This document shows positions 13,201-27,000 of a DNA stretch of 64,000 bases, piece by piece. A program made the position numbers and the translations under genes. Every line of letters starts with the position of its first letter. The first letter of the stretch is position 1. The notes beneath the pieces were generated by a model. The model ran no database searches. It saw only the letters and a program-made list of their open reading frames with translations, and was not told where the DNA came from. Source of the stretch: Anodontia alba (Eukaryota; Mollusca; Bivalvia; Lucinida; Lucinidae); contig OZ024827.1 of the NCBI GenBank assembly GCA_964016985.1, forward strand, positions 112,148,029 to 112,212,028, read 5' to 3'.

Positions 13201-16200
13201 GCGCAAATCGAACAAACGCACGAAAAGCACCAGGACTAGCAGCTCTCCCTTCTCCAAGCGAGGTAATTGCAATGCTAAAAGGAATGGAAAACACAAGACA
13301 AATAACACAAGGCAAGACATAAAACAAATTGCCTCGTAGACTAAACCACAAAGCAACAAAGAGTAAGACTAACACCGGCACCACCGCCCTAGAACGGTCA
13401 ATAGAATAAGCCATGTGGGGGGTGTTAAAGTACCTTTACGGCCAGCCAGCTCAGTATTACTTAATCAAGCACGAGCATTCGTACAATGTACTGTACTTAT
13501 TCAGTGTTGTCCGTTGCAGTTTCTCTGCTTTTGTCCTTTCTTGTTTTGTGTAAGTGTTGGTTTATGTAATTATCTTATGTAATTAAGCCCTTATCCGGTG
13601 CCTTGAGCGGGCTGCATTTCGTGATCATGTATTTTATTCGGTATATCTATACGGTTCTGTTGCGAGTAAATGTTTTCTTTCAAAACAATTGACAATTTTA
13701 CAGTAAACGAGGGTTTATTTTGTTCTATTTTTGTTTCCCCTATGAAATCGGTGATTCCTCTTTTGCGACGTATTCCTGAAATTCTAAAAAAAAAGTAAGA
13801 TAAAGTAAAAGCAGTGCCACAATCACAAACCGCAGCCCTTCCCAGACACCAAGAGTAAGAGGAAACCGACAAAACCAAACAAGCACAAAGCAAACAAACG
13901 TACGAAAAGCATTAAGATTATCTCTCTCTTCCACAAGCGAGGTAATCGCAATGCTAAACGGACTGAAAAACACGAGAACTAAATAACATAAGGTAAAACA
14001 CCTGGGCCCAGTTTTTTCAAGGCATCGTTAGCTTAACGACCTCGTTAGTGGTCAAAATGTTAACTGTTCTAGTAAGTACAGTATCTTAATCAGAGGAATT
14101 TTTACTGAAACAAAAATGTAAAAGCTACTCGCATTATTTTAGCTAAAATATTAGCGTATATGCCATACTTAATTATCAAAATGTTAAGGATACGTTAACT
14201 AACGACATTGTTAGTTTTTAACAATTGCGCCCTGTTGTCCTGATTTGAGAAAAGATGCGTCTTTCTTTCTTCAGATATCTGTATAATGATATGTTTACAA
14301 CCCTTATTTATATATATTGTACTGTTTGCATTCACTGGATATGTTAATGAAGTAAACAAGCGATACTGTATATACATCAACATGGTATCACTGGGTTTGT
14401 CCATGATATAAATATAAATGTTTCATTTTCTGACCGCCTCTGATTACAATCTTCAGGAAAATGTGGAATCCACTGTTATAGAAGTGATATCAATTATTGG
14501 TTGCAGCTTTTCAATTGTGTGTCTTATTCTTACTGCCACAGCTCATTTGGCACTTTGGAGGTGAGTGCAATACTTCAAAATATAGTAACTATTAGATGGT
14601 ATTTCTTTACATTGACATTCTGATATTCCTCGTAAATAGTGTTTAAAAAAGAACACCCAGATTGCATTGTGAATAATATTTATCCCGAAAAGGTGAATTT
14701 TCTTCGATATACTGTGATGTTGTCAGATTTTCAGAATGCATACGTTAGTTTAGAGGAGCCATTTTCTTCTTGCACGGATCTATATTTGTGGTTCACATAT
14801 ATTAATGAAGCACATATTACCGATGGGAAAATAAACATATTGTCATAATAAGTGAATGCTTCCTTAAGTGAAACATGTATGCTCTTGACGAAACGATTGC
14901 CCCATATATTACTAGCATAATATTGTTACGTCCATGTATGTGGAATGATTTAGATGACATGTATGTGAAACCTAGGACTCGATAGCAATCTGATGCAAAG
15001 CCAAAAGGAGCCCCCAAAAGGACCACAGCGAGCCTTTTGTTTGGTTTTGTCGTAGCGTTTGTGATTATGTGTGGGTTCTTGTCACAGTGGTGTTTCACTG
15101 ATGTTGTAACGACTCCTATGTTGTTTGAATATATGTTTGTATATTAAGCTGCATCAGAATTAATGGTGTGGGTCCTTCTGTTGCAGTTCTTTGTCCATGC
15201 GTTGATGGTTTTATATGTGGCGTTTGTTGCTGTTTTTTTTTTTTTTTTTTTTTTTTTTGTTTTTTTTTCATCGTTTACTATTTATTTCCTATGGAAGCGT
15301 CCTAGTGCCAGGTGAAAAAAATATTTAAGTCCTACGTAGGAGATAGTAACTCCTACGTAGGAGATAATAAGTCCTACGTAGGAGTGACTAACACCTACGT
15401 AGGAGTTAGTAATTTCTACGTAGGAGATAATAAGTCCTACGTAGGAGATAGTAACTCCTACGTAGGAGATAATGTCCTACGTAGGAGATAATAAGTCCTA
15501 CGTAGGACGTAAAAGATAATAAGTCCTACGTAGGAGTTACTAACACCTACGTAGGAGATAATAAGTCCTACGGAGAACATACTTTCTCCTACAAAGGTGT
15601 TATATATAGTAACCGCATTACAATGCGGAGAAAAACAATCTTATGTTGGTCATACTTCAATCCATACAATATATCTATTCAATTGATTATTATTTATTTA
15701 TTTATTTATATTCATTATTTAAATAATTAGTAATAGCAACAGTGATTTAACTGTACATTTGAATTCCGAAGAATAAATATTATGTTGGTCATGTTCAAAA
15801 TGTTTTGTTTTTAAGAGTTACGTGGTGCTTTAACAGTTTTTGCTGCATGTGTACGTTGGGATATAATATTGCTAATTATTAAACACCTTAAATCTCTAGC
15901 ATACTAAAATTTGATTAAGTCCGTGTTACTACCTGTTGACATGGCTTATACTCGTACGTGCTGTTTTTTTTTTTTTTTTTTTTTTTTGTTTGTTTTTTTG
16001 TTTTTTTGTTTTTTGAATGACAGTGTGCAGACCTTAATGCTCTGTAATGTAATGTCTGATCAGTGGCCACGACTGCTGTTTTTTAAGGCGTGTCTATCAG
16101 AATACTTAGGTTAAATACTGTAAATCACTTTCTTCTCTAACCACCATCTGTCAGATTCAAAAAATTGTTCACACCTTTTCAAACATTGGCCTAAAGCAAA

Positions 16201-19200
16201 GGTACTTGTTTCAAAAACAAACGACCCTTTACCACACTTGCCCTATATTTTTTACTAGGGCATTATAGTACCCAGTGATTTGTCTAAACTTTGCTGGCTA
16301 AGTGTAGAACCGTGTAGACCCTGATTACACAATGGGTTACGTGATATCTGATCTGGGTCTACACTGTAAGCACAGGCCTCTCTGTCTAGAAACAAAGGGT
16401 AGTAACAGTAATAACCCAAGGAAACGACATTTTATCCATATTTACTAACCACCCAACACAGAAATAACAAGAGTCTCTCCAAATATATAAAACAGGATTT
16501 AATAATATGTGCAACAATTGTAGTTCCAGATCAGCATGTGCATACATGTTTTGCTGATAGAATGTGCAAGCTCTATTCGCGTGCAGTGTAGACTCTGATC
16601 ATAAAGCGGACGTACGGACTAATCTGGGTCTACAGTGGTCGCATAATTCATAAAGTCCATTTTTATTTGAATAGACTCAACCATCATCGTTTCTTATTTT
16701 ACTTGTAGACACCTCAAAGTTCTACAAAATATCAACAAGACATTCTATTTTTACTTTTATTAGTACATTGTTTCATATTAAATAGGTTGTTGAAACATAT
16801 ATAACACTAGTTAAATAACATCAATTGTATATTTCCAGTATCTGTATCTACATTTTTAACGCTGCCAGGCAACGGAGTCACATAGAGGCAGTATTTCCAT
16901 GAAGTGTGAACCGTTTAAATACAACCTTCTCAGAGACCTGTACCTCCTGGTTTCATTTATCTACTTGACATAATACAGCTGAGAACCAGAAGCCTCAGGC
17001 CACTGGACAAGGTTATAGTTTGATCTATAACCCATGCAATAAAAACAAAGTGGTCAAAACATCAAAGGAACATCAACATTTGAAAAGGACCATTACGGCA
17101 ATTATCTAAGAATCCGAGCAGACTATTCGGCATCTTTAATTGTGTACCTAAAGAAACACTGGTTACTGTAGAATACATTGATAAGTAGTGAAAATCCTGA
17201 TCAGAGTGCTGTCTGATCTGGGTATTTTGTGTTTGCATAATACAAAATCTCCCTTTTTCATAATCTGACATAAGTGTCCTATATCTGAGACAGGTCACGC
17301 ACTTCTTTAATCTGTTTCTTAAGTTTGATTGGTTAACTGAAAAATGATTGCAAGGCAACATTTATGCAGCAAGGACAAATTGATGATATTCGTATCTTTT
17401 ATTTATAAATATTTAATTTGGCTCTTTTTGACCTCTTATCGTTAATACTTTTTTTCTATCACACCTAAACTATGCGTTTAAAAAATTCATCTTTATCACA
17501 AATTAAACTTGTGACACACGTTTGTAGTATTCTTGTACATACCCTGACATATATTCTGCTATGCTACTACTTATGAATGTTTCTGACATGAAGTACCCCT
17601 AAATGCATTCTCGTGTGACAAAAATTTGTAAAGAAACATGAAGTGATCAGGACATGTTATCCCAAGGGTTCCATTTTATTTGTTACAATGGAATGAAGGA
17701 CATATACCAAATACAGTTAGACTTTTCCGGTTTCTTTGGGATCATTGGGCCCATTGTGGAGTCTTTGAAAATGGAGGTCTGCTCATGTATACGCTAGAGG
17801 GCGTAAGCAGTGTTGCAAACTTCATTAATGCTTATGACGAGTCTCAATAAAACCGAGACTCCCGTTTTCTTATCTGTAGTGTGTTCTTTATTTCCAAAGG
17901 CAATCTTTTTGACGTTTATTTTACTACACTGCAGCTGGTATTAGTGCCGTGTGCCGGCGGTAGAACGTCTCCCCGTATTTACCATAGTGCAGATTATATT
18001 TCGTTTCCTTTGGGATCATTGGGCCTATTGTGGAATCTTTGAAAATGGAGTTCTGCTCATATATACGTTAGAGGGCGTAAGCAGTGTTGCAAACTTCATT
18101 ACTGCTTATGAAGAGTCTCAATAAAACCGAAACTCCCGTTTTCTTATCTGTAGTGTGTTTTTTGTTTCCAAAGGCCATCTTTTTGACGTTTATTCAATGA
18201 CTCGAAGATCGATGATTCGCTTAACGTGGCTGAGACGAACACATTTTTGAATCCTTGGGATTTTTTTTCTTACAGCTCAAAATGAACAAAAACAAATATT
18301 TAGAGATAATTTAAAGAAAGCTTCTTATTTTACATAATATATATATATTAGTAAGATCGCCTCATCAAGGCAATTCTAAAGAGGACATTCAACATACCAT
18401 TATTTGATATAAGAGCGAAAAGATATCCCTAAATTATCTTCCTCATTACGAATACACGCTTATTCAAATATAATGAAAGGAAATAGAAACACAGGGTAGA
18501 GTTTTCTCCTTCTTACTTTAACCATTTTTTACGAGTCTTTGGTCGATGTGCTATCTACCCAGTGTGTGAAATCATTCAACCGTGCACTACACAGTGCATT
18601 GCACGGACAATACGGAAAGCCAAAATTTCGTGCAAAACAAGCATGTTTAAACCTTCAGCACAAGATTTCTTCACACCATTTGGTACACTTCAACGATACA
18701 CAACGCTCTTCGATTCTTTTACCGATTTTTCTTTTCATTTTTACGCTACTTTGAACTTTTTTTCAATCATGGTACGATTGACTGATGTTCAGAGGGGTAG
18801 GGCAATTGCATTGCTGATGCAGGGTCAGAGGCAATAGCAATTTGCCAATCATTTTGGGGTTAACGTCTCAACAATTGAACGTCTTGTTAGACGTTTAAGG
18901 GAGACAAGGCATTTGGCAGACCGACCGCGGTCTGGGCATCCACGCGTGACGTCGCGATGTCAAGACAGGACAATCCGTCTGGCACATTTGCGGAATCGTC
19001 ATCTCACTGCTACCGAAACTGCCCTTAATAAAGTAGGTAAGCATAATCGACACATTTCTCCGAAGACTGTTGGAAGTCGATTGCGTGAGATTGGTCTTCG
19101 AGCTCGCCGTCCATACGCTGGTCTGCCTCTGACCCAGGCACGTAGGTTGCGTCGTATGGCGTGGTTGACGGCGCATGCGCCCAGGCTATTTCCGATGAGG

Positions 19201-22200
19201 CAGTGGAGACGAGTTCTTTTTACGGACGAGTCTAGGTCACTCTCTATCGTGCAGATGGTCGACGTCGTGTGTACCGACGTCGCGGAGAACGCTTTGCCGA
19301 CGCCTGTGTTGTCGAACGGGTTCGGTTTGGGGGTGGCTCCGTTATGGTCTGGGGAGGCATTGCTCACGGGATAAAATCACAGTTGATTATTGTTGCGGGC
19401 AATATGACCGCAGTAAGGTATAGGGATGAGATCTTGCGTCCTGTTGCAGTCCTGCTTGTACAACAGCGTAATCTGACTCTGCAGCAGGACAATGCCCGAC
19501 CACATGTTGCCCGAGTTTGTCAGGATTTCCTGGCAAACAATAACATCGCACCACTAGCATGGCCACCGTACAGTCCAGATTTGACCCCAATAGAGCACAT
19601 GTGGGATGAGCTGGACAGAAGGGTTAGGAAGCGCCTAAATCCCCCCGCAACTCTCGCACAACTAAGGAATGTGTTGATCGATGAATGGAATAACATCCCG
19701 ATGCGAACTGTCAATGCTTTGGTTAACTCTATCCAAATGAGAATTAGGGCAGCAACGGCAGCAAGAGAGGGGGGGGGGGGCACACCCGATATTGATTTTC
19801 AGTTTGATTTTCATTTCAAGATTTGGGGGGTAGCTACCAATGAACTTCAATAACTCGAGACTTGTTGATCACAAACCAATGAAATTTGGAACTTTTGTTC
19901 CATACATGTACCGTTTTGTAATCATAGTAAAATAATATACAAACTTTTTCAAACTTGAATGAAATTTAGGAATAAAATTTACCCTGCGTTTCTTTTTCCT
20001 TTCAGTATATATAGAAAATTTCACCTCCAAAAACTGAAAATTTTTATAGATATAAAGCTTTGATACTTTTCATATCTCTGCTCAAAAATAGATTGTGGGT
20101 ACTTATTAGAACTGCCTCGGTTAGGCGGTTCTCACGAGTATCCACAAAAGTGTTTGAGCAGAAATAAGAAAAATAATATAAGCCTCTGTAAACCCTTGTT
20201 TTAATGTATTAATGTGGAGTTTAAGGGGATCAAAATTATATAGACATGTTTTCGTGATGTTCTCCCCATATCTGGCGCAATGGTTAACCTTCAGTGGCTA
20301 TAACTACCCATGTTTAGAACAAATTTCCGTGGTTCCAAAGATATTCGAGCCATTGAAGTTCTGCTATACATTAATGTTATATAGTTCAAAGATTTGCTAT
20401 TAAGGTGATTGAATATACCTGGGCCCAGTTGTTCAAAGCTTCGGTAGCTGAACGAGCTCGTTAGTGATTAACATGTTAACTTTTCTAGTAAATACAATAT
20501 CTAATTTACAGGTATTTTTGCTGAATAAAATGTGAGTAGCTTTTGCAAATGCTAAAGCTATTTGAACTTTTTCTGCACAAAATATTAGCGTATATGCCTT
20601 ATTTAATGATCAAAGTTTTAACGATACATTAACGAACAACATCGTTAGTTTTGAACAATTGGGCCCTGGTAAATATTCTGCCAGGCAACGGTGTTGACTT
20701 AAAGCAGCGGTTGCAACTCCCTGTTTGCTTTAGATTACTCTAAAAGGAAAGGATTTGCTTCCCTTGAATACGGAAGAGCGTTGAAGTTTGAACCACTACA
20801 TTCAGAAACGTTATCTACTATTTGTCTTTCAGATACATCAAATCAGACCGCGGTATTATTTTGTTGAACATTTGCCTTGCACTGACGGCGTCGTATATAG
20901 TTTTCCTATCCGGAGTTAACCACACTGAGAACAAGGTAACTTATCATTTTGACAATATTTTGTGTGGATGTAAATAAACACCGATCAATTATATTTATGT
21001 ATTAAAAACGTACAAAATCACATGTGCGCTCAAAACACATTATTCTTTATACCCTAAATGTATAAGAAGAGAACAGTGACAAATAACGACAAAACAAACA
21101 TCACATATGAAAACGCCGACATAAAAACAAAGAAGAACTGCAATAGAAAGATCGGTAGAAAAAAGTACTGGTGGCTTAAAGTCTCCCCATACACCATCAT
21201 AGTGCAGGTTATATTTTATTTCCTTTGGGATCATCGAGCCCATCCTGGTTATTTTGAAAACCGAATACCGCTTAAGCCGGCGATAGGGGCCGTATGCAGC
21301 CTCGCAAACTACAGTGTTGCATATGAAGAGACCCAATCAAACCGAGTCTCCGATTTTCGTGATTTTGTGTGTTCTTTGTTCCCAAAGGCAATCCTTTTTT
21401 ACTTTTATTAAACATGTTTTACTGGAGTGATACCTCGCCCTTAACTCGTTGGCATTATATTTGAATTGTTAACAAGTTCTTATGCAATTCTAAATGCATG
21501 GTAGGACATTCTTGCACAAACATGTTTATAATATTTCATGCGATTGTACTTTCTAAGGTTACTTGATACACTTGGTAGATTGTGAGCCATTTCCACAAAT
21601 GGATTAATATTTTGAGACTTCATCTTAGCTTTCCTGCACCAGAAGTCCTTTATGAAATGGAGTCTACTCTAAAATGGAAGAATATGCTCCCACAAGGAGA
21701 ATTAATAGAACAGACCCTGTTTCATAAGGGAGGTAAAACAATTTGACGTAGTTGCCTTCCCTGAAATTGTTCATTTCTCCAAATATAAACAGGTCTGTAA
21801 ATATTCAAGCAACAGCATAGTCCGGTGAGAATATTTGTCGGCAATGTTAGAGAAACGGTGACAATTATTAATTTGATGCGTATTTATTACACTGGAATAC
21901 AGTTACCTTGCCGTACGTTAAGGCATCGAATAAGGGTTTGATTATGTGAAATGAAAACGCATGGTCAGAAAATAGCTGTCCAGCTTATTTGACTTTAACC
22001 TGTTCCATTTGGCCAACACTATTTTTCATTGTTTTTGTATGTAAAAGATAGGAAACACTTGGGTTTATGTAAAACCTCTCTGGCATTCGCTTCCATATTG
22101 TTGTACTAATGAATGGATACGAGACGAACATTCCACTGAATTTGGTTAACTTTGGTCTAAAATTAATTCCTTTATCACACATAAAAAACGACGTTGTTGG

Positions 22201-24023
22201 GTTTTTAATACTCGAAAAGTTTAAGATTATACGTCTGGATAAAACATAGATTTCCATAAATTTAGCGGGGTGGAATTGGTTTACTTTCAAGTGAAACAAC
22301 TCTGTTTGAATTGGATTGTTCCCTGTTGAAAAGGGTCTTACTTAAAAGGAAATAATTTGTGTCTCTTGGGAATAAGTTCCACTTAAGATCATGGCCCCAT
22401 CCAAAAGGAACCTTGGGTACAGGAAAGCGATCAGAAAACCATAAACGTTGTCCCTCTTGTACACAAATGACGTAAATCTGCACGTTTATCCATTTTCCTT
22501 AATGATTTCAACTGATTCACAGACAAAAATAAATAAAATTAATAAATGTTTGTATACGTGACACTCACGTACAATAAAAACAACACACATGCAAGCACAC
22601 ACACGCGCACAAACCCACGAATTCCTCCTCCCCCAACTGAAAATATAATTGACGATATTCTAGAAATCCCACAATCACGAAGCACAACCTTCCGGACACA
22701 TACATTTTGTTGAACGAACTGACATCAGTATACCAATAAAGTTGCTTTACAACAGTAATTGGCAGTTTGCTGAAATTTTGTCTTTTTATATTTGTTTTTG
22801 AAATATTTATAACGAATACATTGTTCTATTCGATTAAGGGTGGCTGCACTGCTGTTGCCATATTGCTGCAGTATATGTATTTGGTCGTTTTCTGCCTCAT
22901 GCTTGCGGAAGGAATTGAAGTTATGATGACTGTATTGTATGTATTTGCGAGTAAAAACAGAATAAAATGGACTCTTCCTTTAGCTTGGGGTAGGTAAATT
23001 CAAAAAAACAATATTTTAATTAATGATTTTATTATTTGTCTTTTTTCCTTCACACTTAGTTGGTTATATTTATAATTTTCATCTCATTGTCCTTGAACTT
23101 CGCATACTAAATGTAACATGTCACGCATTGCTTAATTATTTTTTCTTGTTCATCGTAGGTTCTCCTGATTATAATTCAAATTATTGTTATTTCATGTCTG
23201 TGTAAATGTTCTTTCTCTTACAAAGTCGTGATAGTTTTCTAACATGTTTGTAATTGCAATCATTGTGATTAGGTTCTGTTCTACTCGATTTTGTGAAAGT
23301 AACTGAGACGCAGTTTGAGAAAAGGTATTTGTGTTAATGCGAAGACTCAGATCCGCCTGCGAAACATCTTGAAAACACACCTATATAATGTGGACCCCCT
23401 TAAACCCCATTTTCATATAGTAAAACTGGGGTTTACAATGGTATACATTATTTTTCTTATTTCTTCTCAAAAACATAGATTTTTTTTGAGGCGGTTCTAA
23501 CGAGTACCACAATCTATGTTGTTAGCAGAAATCTGAAAAATTATAAAACATCAAACCAACACGACACTTGTGCATAAGCCGGCAATAGAAGAATCGTCTT
23601 GATTCAGCCAGTAGCAGGGCTACTGGGGCGAAAGTTTCTGAATTTTACAGGCGCCAAACCTCGCTTTCACCTTCGATGCAATGTAAACAATACATCGAAC
23701 TGCATAGATGTATCTTTACTCGACAGTGCATCATAAAAATTAGCACATTTAAAGATGTCAGTAAACAAAACACAACAAACAATTCTGAGTCATATGTAAG
23801 AACGCACTAAATAAGCAGACGTCAGAATAAAAGGATATAAGAATTAGGATGATTGTAAGCCCGACAAAAGACAGCATAAACCAACCGCCGGAAACACATT
23901 TAGGAAGGAGCCGTCATTTTGTCCAAGCCAGGGCACAGTTGTTCAAAGCGTCGTTAGCTTAACGAGCTCGATAGTGGTCAAAATGTTAACTGTTCTAGTA
24001 AGTACAATATCTAATTCACAGGT

Positions 24024-24058
<35 letters not shown>

Positions 24059-27000
24059 ACAAAAATGTGAGTAGCTTTTGGAAATGCAAAGGCTACTCAC
24101 ATTTTTTCAGCAAAAATATTAGCATACATGTCTTATTTAATGGTCAAAGTATTAACGATACGTTAACTAACGACATCGTTAGTTTTGAACAACTGGGCCC
24201 AGACTTTTCAGCTGTGAGCAAAGCCTCTGATGTGCATGCCGGTCCTGGGATTCGCTGGGTGTTCTTGTGTAAACACATTTTCTCATTGTCCGACGCTAGT
24301 AAATGTTTTGAATGGCTTGTGGCTTTGTCACTCCGATCAGAACCAATTAATTGCTTGATAATCCTGCTCATTCGCCTTTTTTACAATATATTTGTTTCGA
24401 CCATGAACTGTGTTCCTCCTTTTCGAAACAATTTATTACTTTGTAACCACGGATTATGTCCCTCCTGCCCAAATGTATTTGTTTCTTGACAACCTCGAAT
24501 TTTGTCCCTCCTATTAGAATCTATTTGTTACTTGACAATGTAAAATCTTTGTCCCTCTTATCAGAATCTATTTGTTCCGTGACAGTCCGGAACTTTGTTC
24601 CGCCTTTCAAAACCTAATATATTTCTTACTTGACAACCTGAAGCTATGTCCCTCTTTCCAGAAATTACTTGCTATTTGACAACTTCGAACTTCAATCATT
24701 TGAGTCGTACAATGACAAACGGTGTCTTCGGTGCATGTGCAAATAGTCAAGATTCATGCTTTTAAATAATACGTTCTACAGTATTCGGTGATTCTGAAAA
24801 CGACAGCAAATGCCTTCTTAGAAGGCATAGACACACAAGTAAATTTTTGGCCCTCCCTGTTTACAAAGTTGGAAACCTTTTCCCATGACACTGCTTGGAC
24901 TTGCTTTATACACAAACAAAAATGTGTTTTTATTTCTATAGGTGTACCAGCAGTCATAGTAGCTATTTCAATGGGCGCTACACAACTTGAAGGATATGGA
25001 ACAGACCGATTGTGAGTGATTTCTTTTTTTAGTTATTCTTTATATTTATAAAAGAATATGACCCTGCTAAAGATCTACTGTGCTTTCGACATCTTTCAGA
25101 AAGTCGTTTTTGCTTGGCGCTTTACACAGAAGAAGTAAACATTTTGTAAGAAGTTGGCAAACATTTGTCATGATTAAGTGCAAAACCATTTGTGGCAACT
25201 ACCTATGCACACAAATTTCTATTCAAAACATTGGTGTTTAAAAAAATCAAATATTTTCCTCTTTTCCCATAGTAAAAATATACTGAGTAAACTTGAAAAA
25301 GTTACATGGTCTTCAAAAGGAGATATTTCATTATTTAGGAAGCGTTATGTAATATCTATGGTGATATGTAATTTTTAAGCTCAATCACTTTGTATTGCAG
25401 TTTTTATTTTTTATTTTGCTTTAAAATTCATGATTTTATTTGGCGAAATATGGCACAGGGGGCCAAAAAAAATCAGGATTTAGAGACGTAAGGGAAAAAT
25501 CATTTTCAACATTTTGATTTCATTTTTTATTTTATAAGAAATTATGCTTTTCCTGGCAGCAATTTATCAGTAGCGTGTGTGGCCGTCATTGCTAGCAATG
25601 CATGCGAATTCTCCGCCTCATGGAGTTAGTGTAACGTCCAATCCAAACGTTAGAAATGCCTGCCATTCCAGCTGAAGAGCCCGTGTTAAGTCTTGCACAT
25701 TGTTTATCTGGTGATTGTTCCTAGCTCTTCGACCAAACTCATCGATAGGATTCATATCCGGGGATAAAGCTGGCCAAGGTAAAACGTTCACGTTGTTTTG
25801 TGCCAGAAAGTTTGCAGTTACGAGGGCAGTATGGGTCTGGCGTTGTGTTGAAAAGTTAAGCCAGGTCCAAACTTCTGCATGAATGGAAGGTGGTTATCAT
25901 AGCATTGAGCATTGAGATTACCCTGTACAACCACAAAATCTATCTTGATGTTGCCCATGATACCTCGCCATACCATAACACTCCCGCCCCCGAATCTATC
26001 CCGTTCCCTGATGCAGCATTGAGCATATCTTTCATTTCTGCTTCGATACACACGGACCCTGCCGTCAGCATGGCTAACGCTTAACCGCGATTCATCACTG
26101 AAAATCACGTTATGCCACTGACGACGGGTCAAGTGCAGGTTACATTGAGCCCATAACAGCCTAGCGGCCATGTGGCGGGCAGTGATAATCGGACCAGTGT
26201 ACGGTCTACGAGCTCAAATAAGAATGTTGTTTTGCCTAAGACGGTTTCGGATTGTTTGTGCGTTTACCCCAAGTTGTCGAGCAGTTGCCGTTGCTGGTAA
26301 AAATCGGTTACGCAAATGCGTCAGCGTTATATAGCGGTCGTCCTGTTGTGACGTCACACGACGTTGACCAGGACGTGGACGATCGCGGACGGAACCAGTG
26401 ATTGAGGTTATGGATAGTCTGACGAGAGCATCCAAAATGTTGTGCAACGTCATTTACCATTGCGCCTGCCTGAACCATACCAATGGCTTGGTTACTTTGA
26501 TTTTCTGAAAGACGTGGAATTTCTGTAAAACGTCGATAAATGAAACAAATTTGTATTTTTTTTCTTATCTCTGCTACACAGTAAGCGTTTACCTGTAAGA
26601 ATGCGTACATGAAGTGAACGGAAATTTACCACAGCGTGGGGAGAGGTGAAAAACTGAAACCTAAGCTCGATTTCCTCGTGCGCAATTCACAAGAGCGAGA
26701 CTATTGCCATTGGCTTATGTATTGATCGGCTTATGATTTAATGTACTTCTAGACTTTCTGTTATAAAGGCAAATATGTATAAATCAGTATACTAACATGT
26801 AAAGTTTTCATATATACTGAGTATGAAAGAAATACAGGGAAAATGCGCTTATCTTGCGCCTTCCTGAAAACTCTTAAAACAGTAGACCATAACTCAAGGT
26901 TACATGAGTAGCTGGTTACTCTATAGAAGTAATGTCTTGGTGCTGCATACTATGAAGATAAACATAAAAGCTACATATGTAAGGACTTGGAGATCATAGC

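Noticed and set aside
15330..15577. Regularly spaced short repeats reminiscent of a CRISPR array
   Set aside because: Repeats are 12 bp, spacers about 9 bp and themselves repeated, and the context is eukaryotic intron without cas genes.
26810..26850. Sequence like the Tc1 left terminal repeat, first taken as the end of the decayed minus-strand copy
   Set aside because: Its orientation points away from that copy, and no partner end was found.
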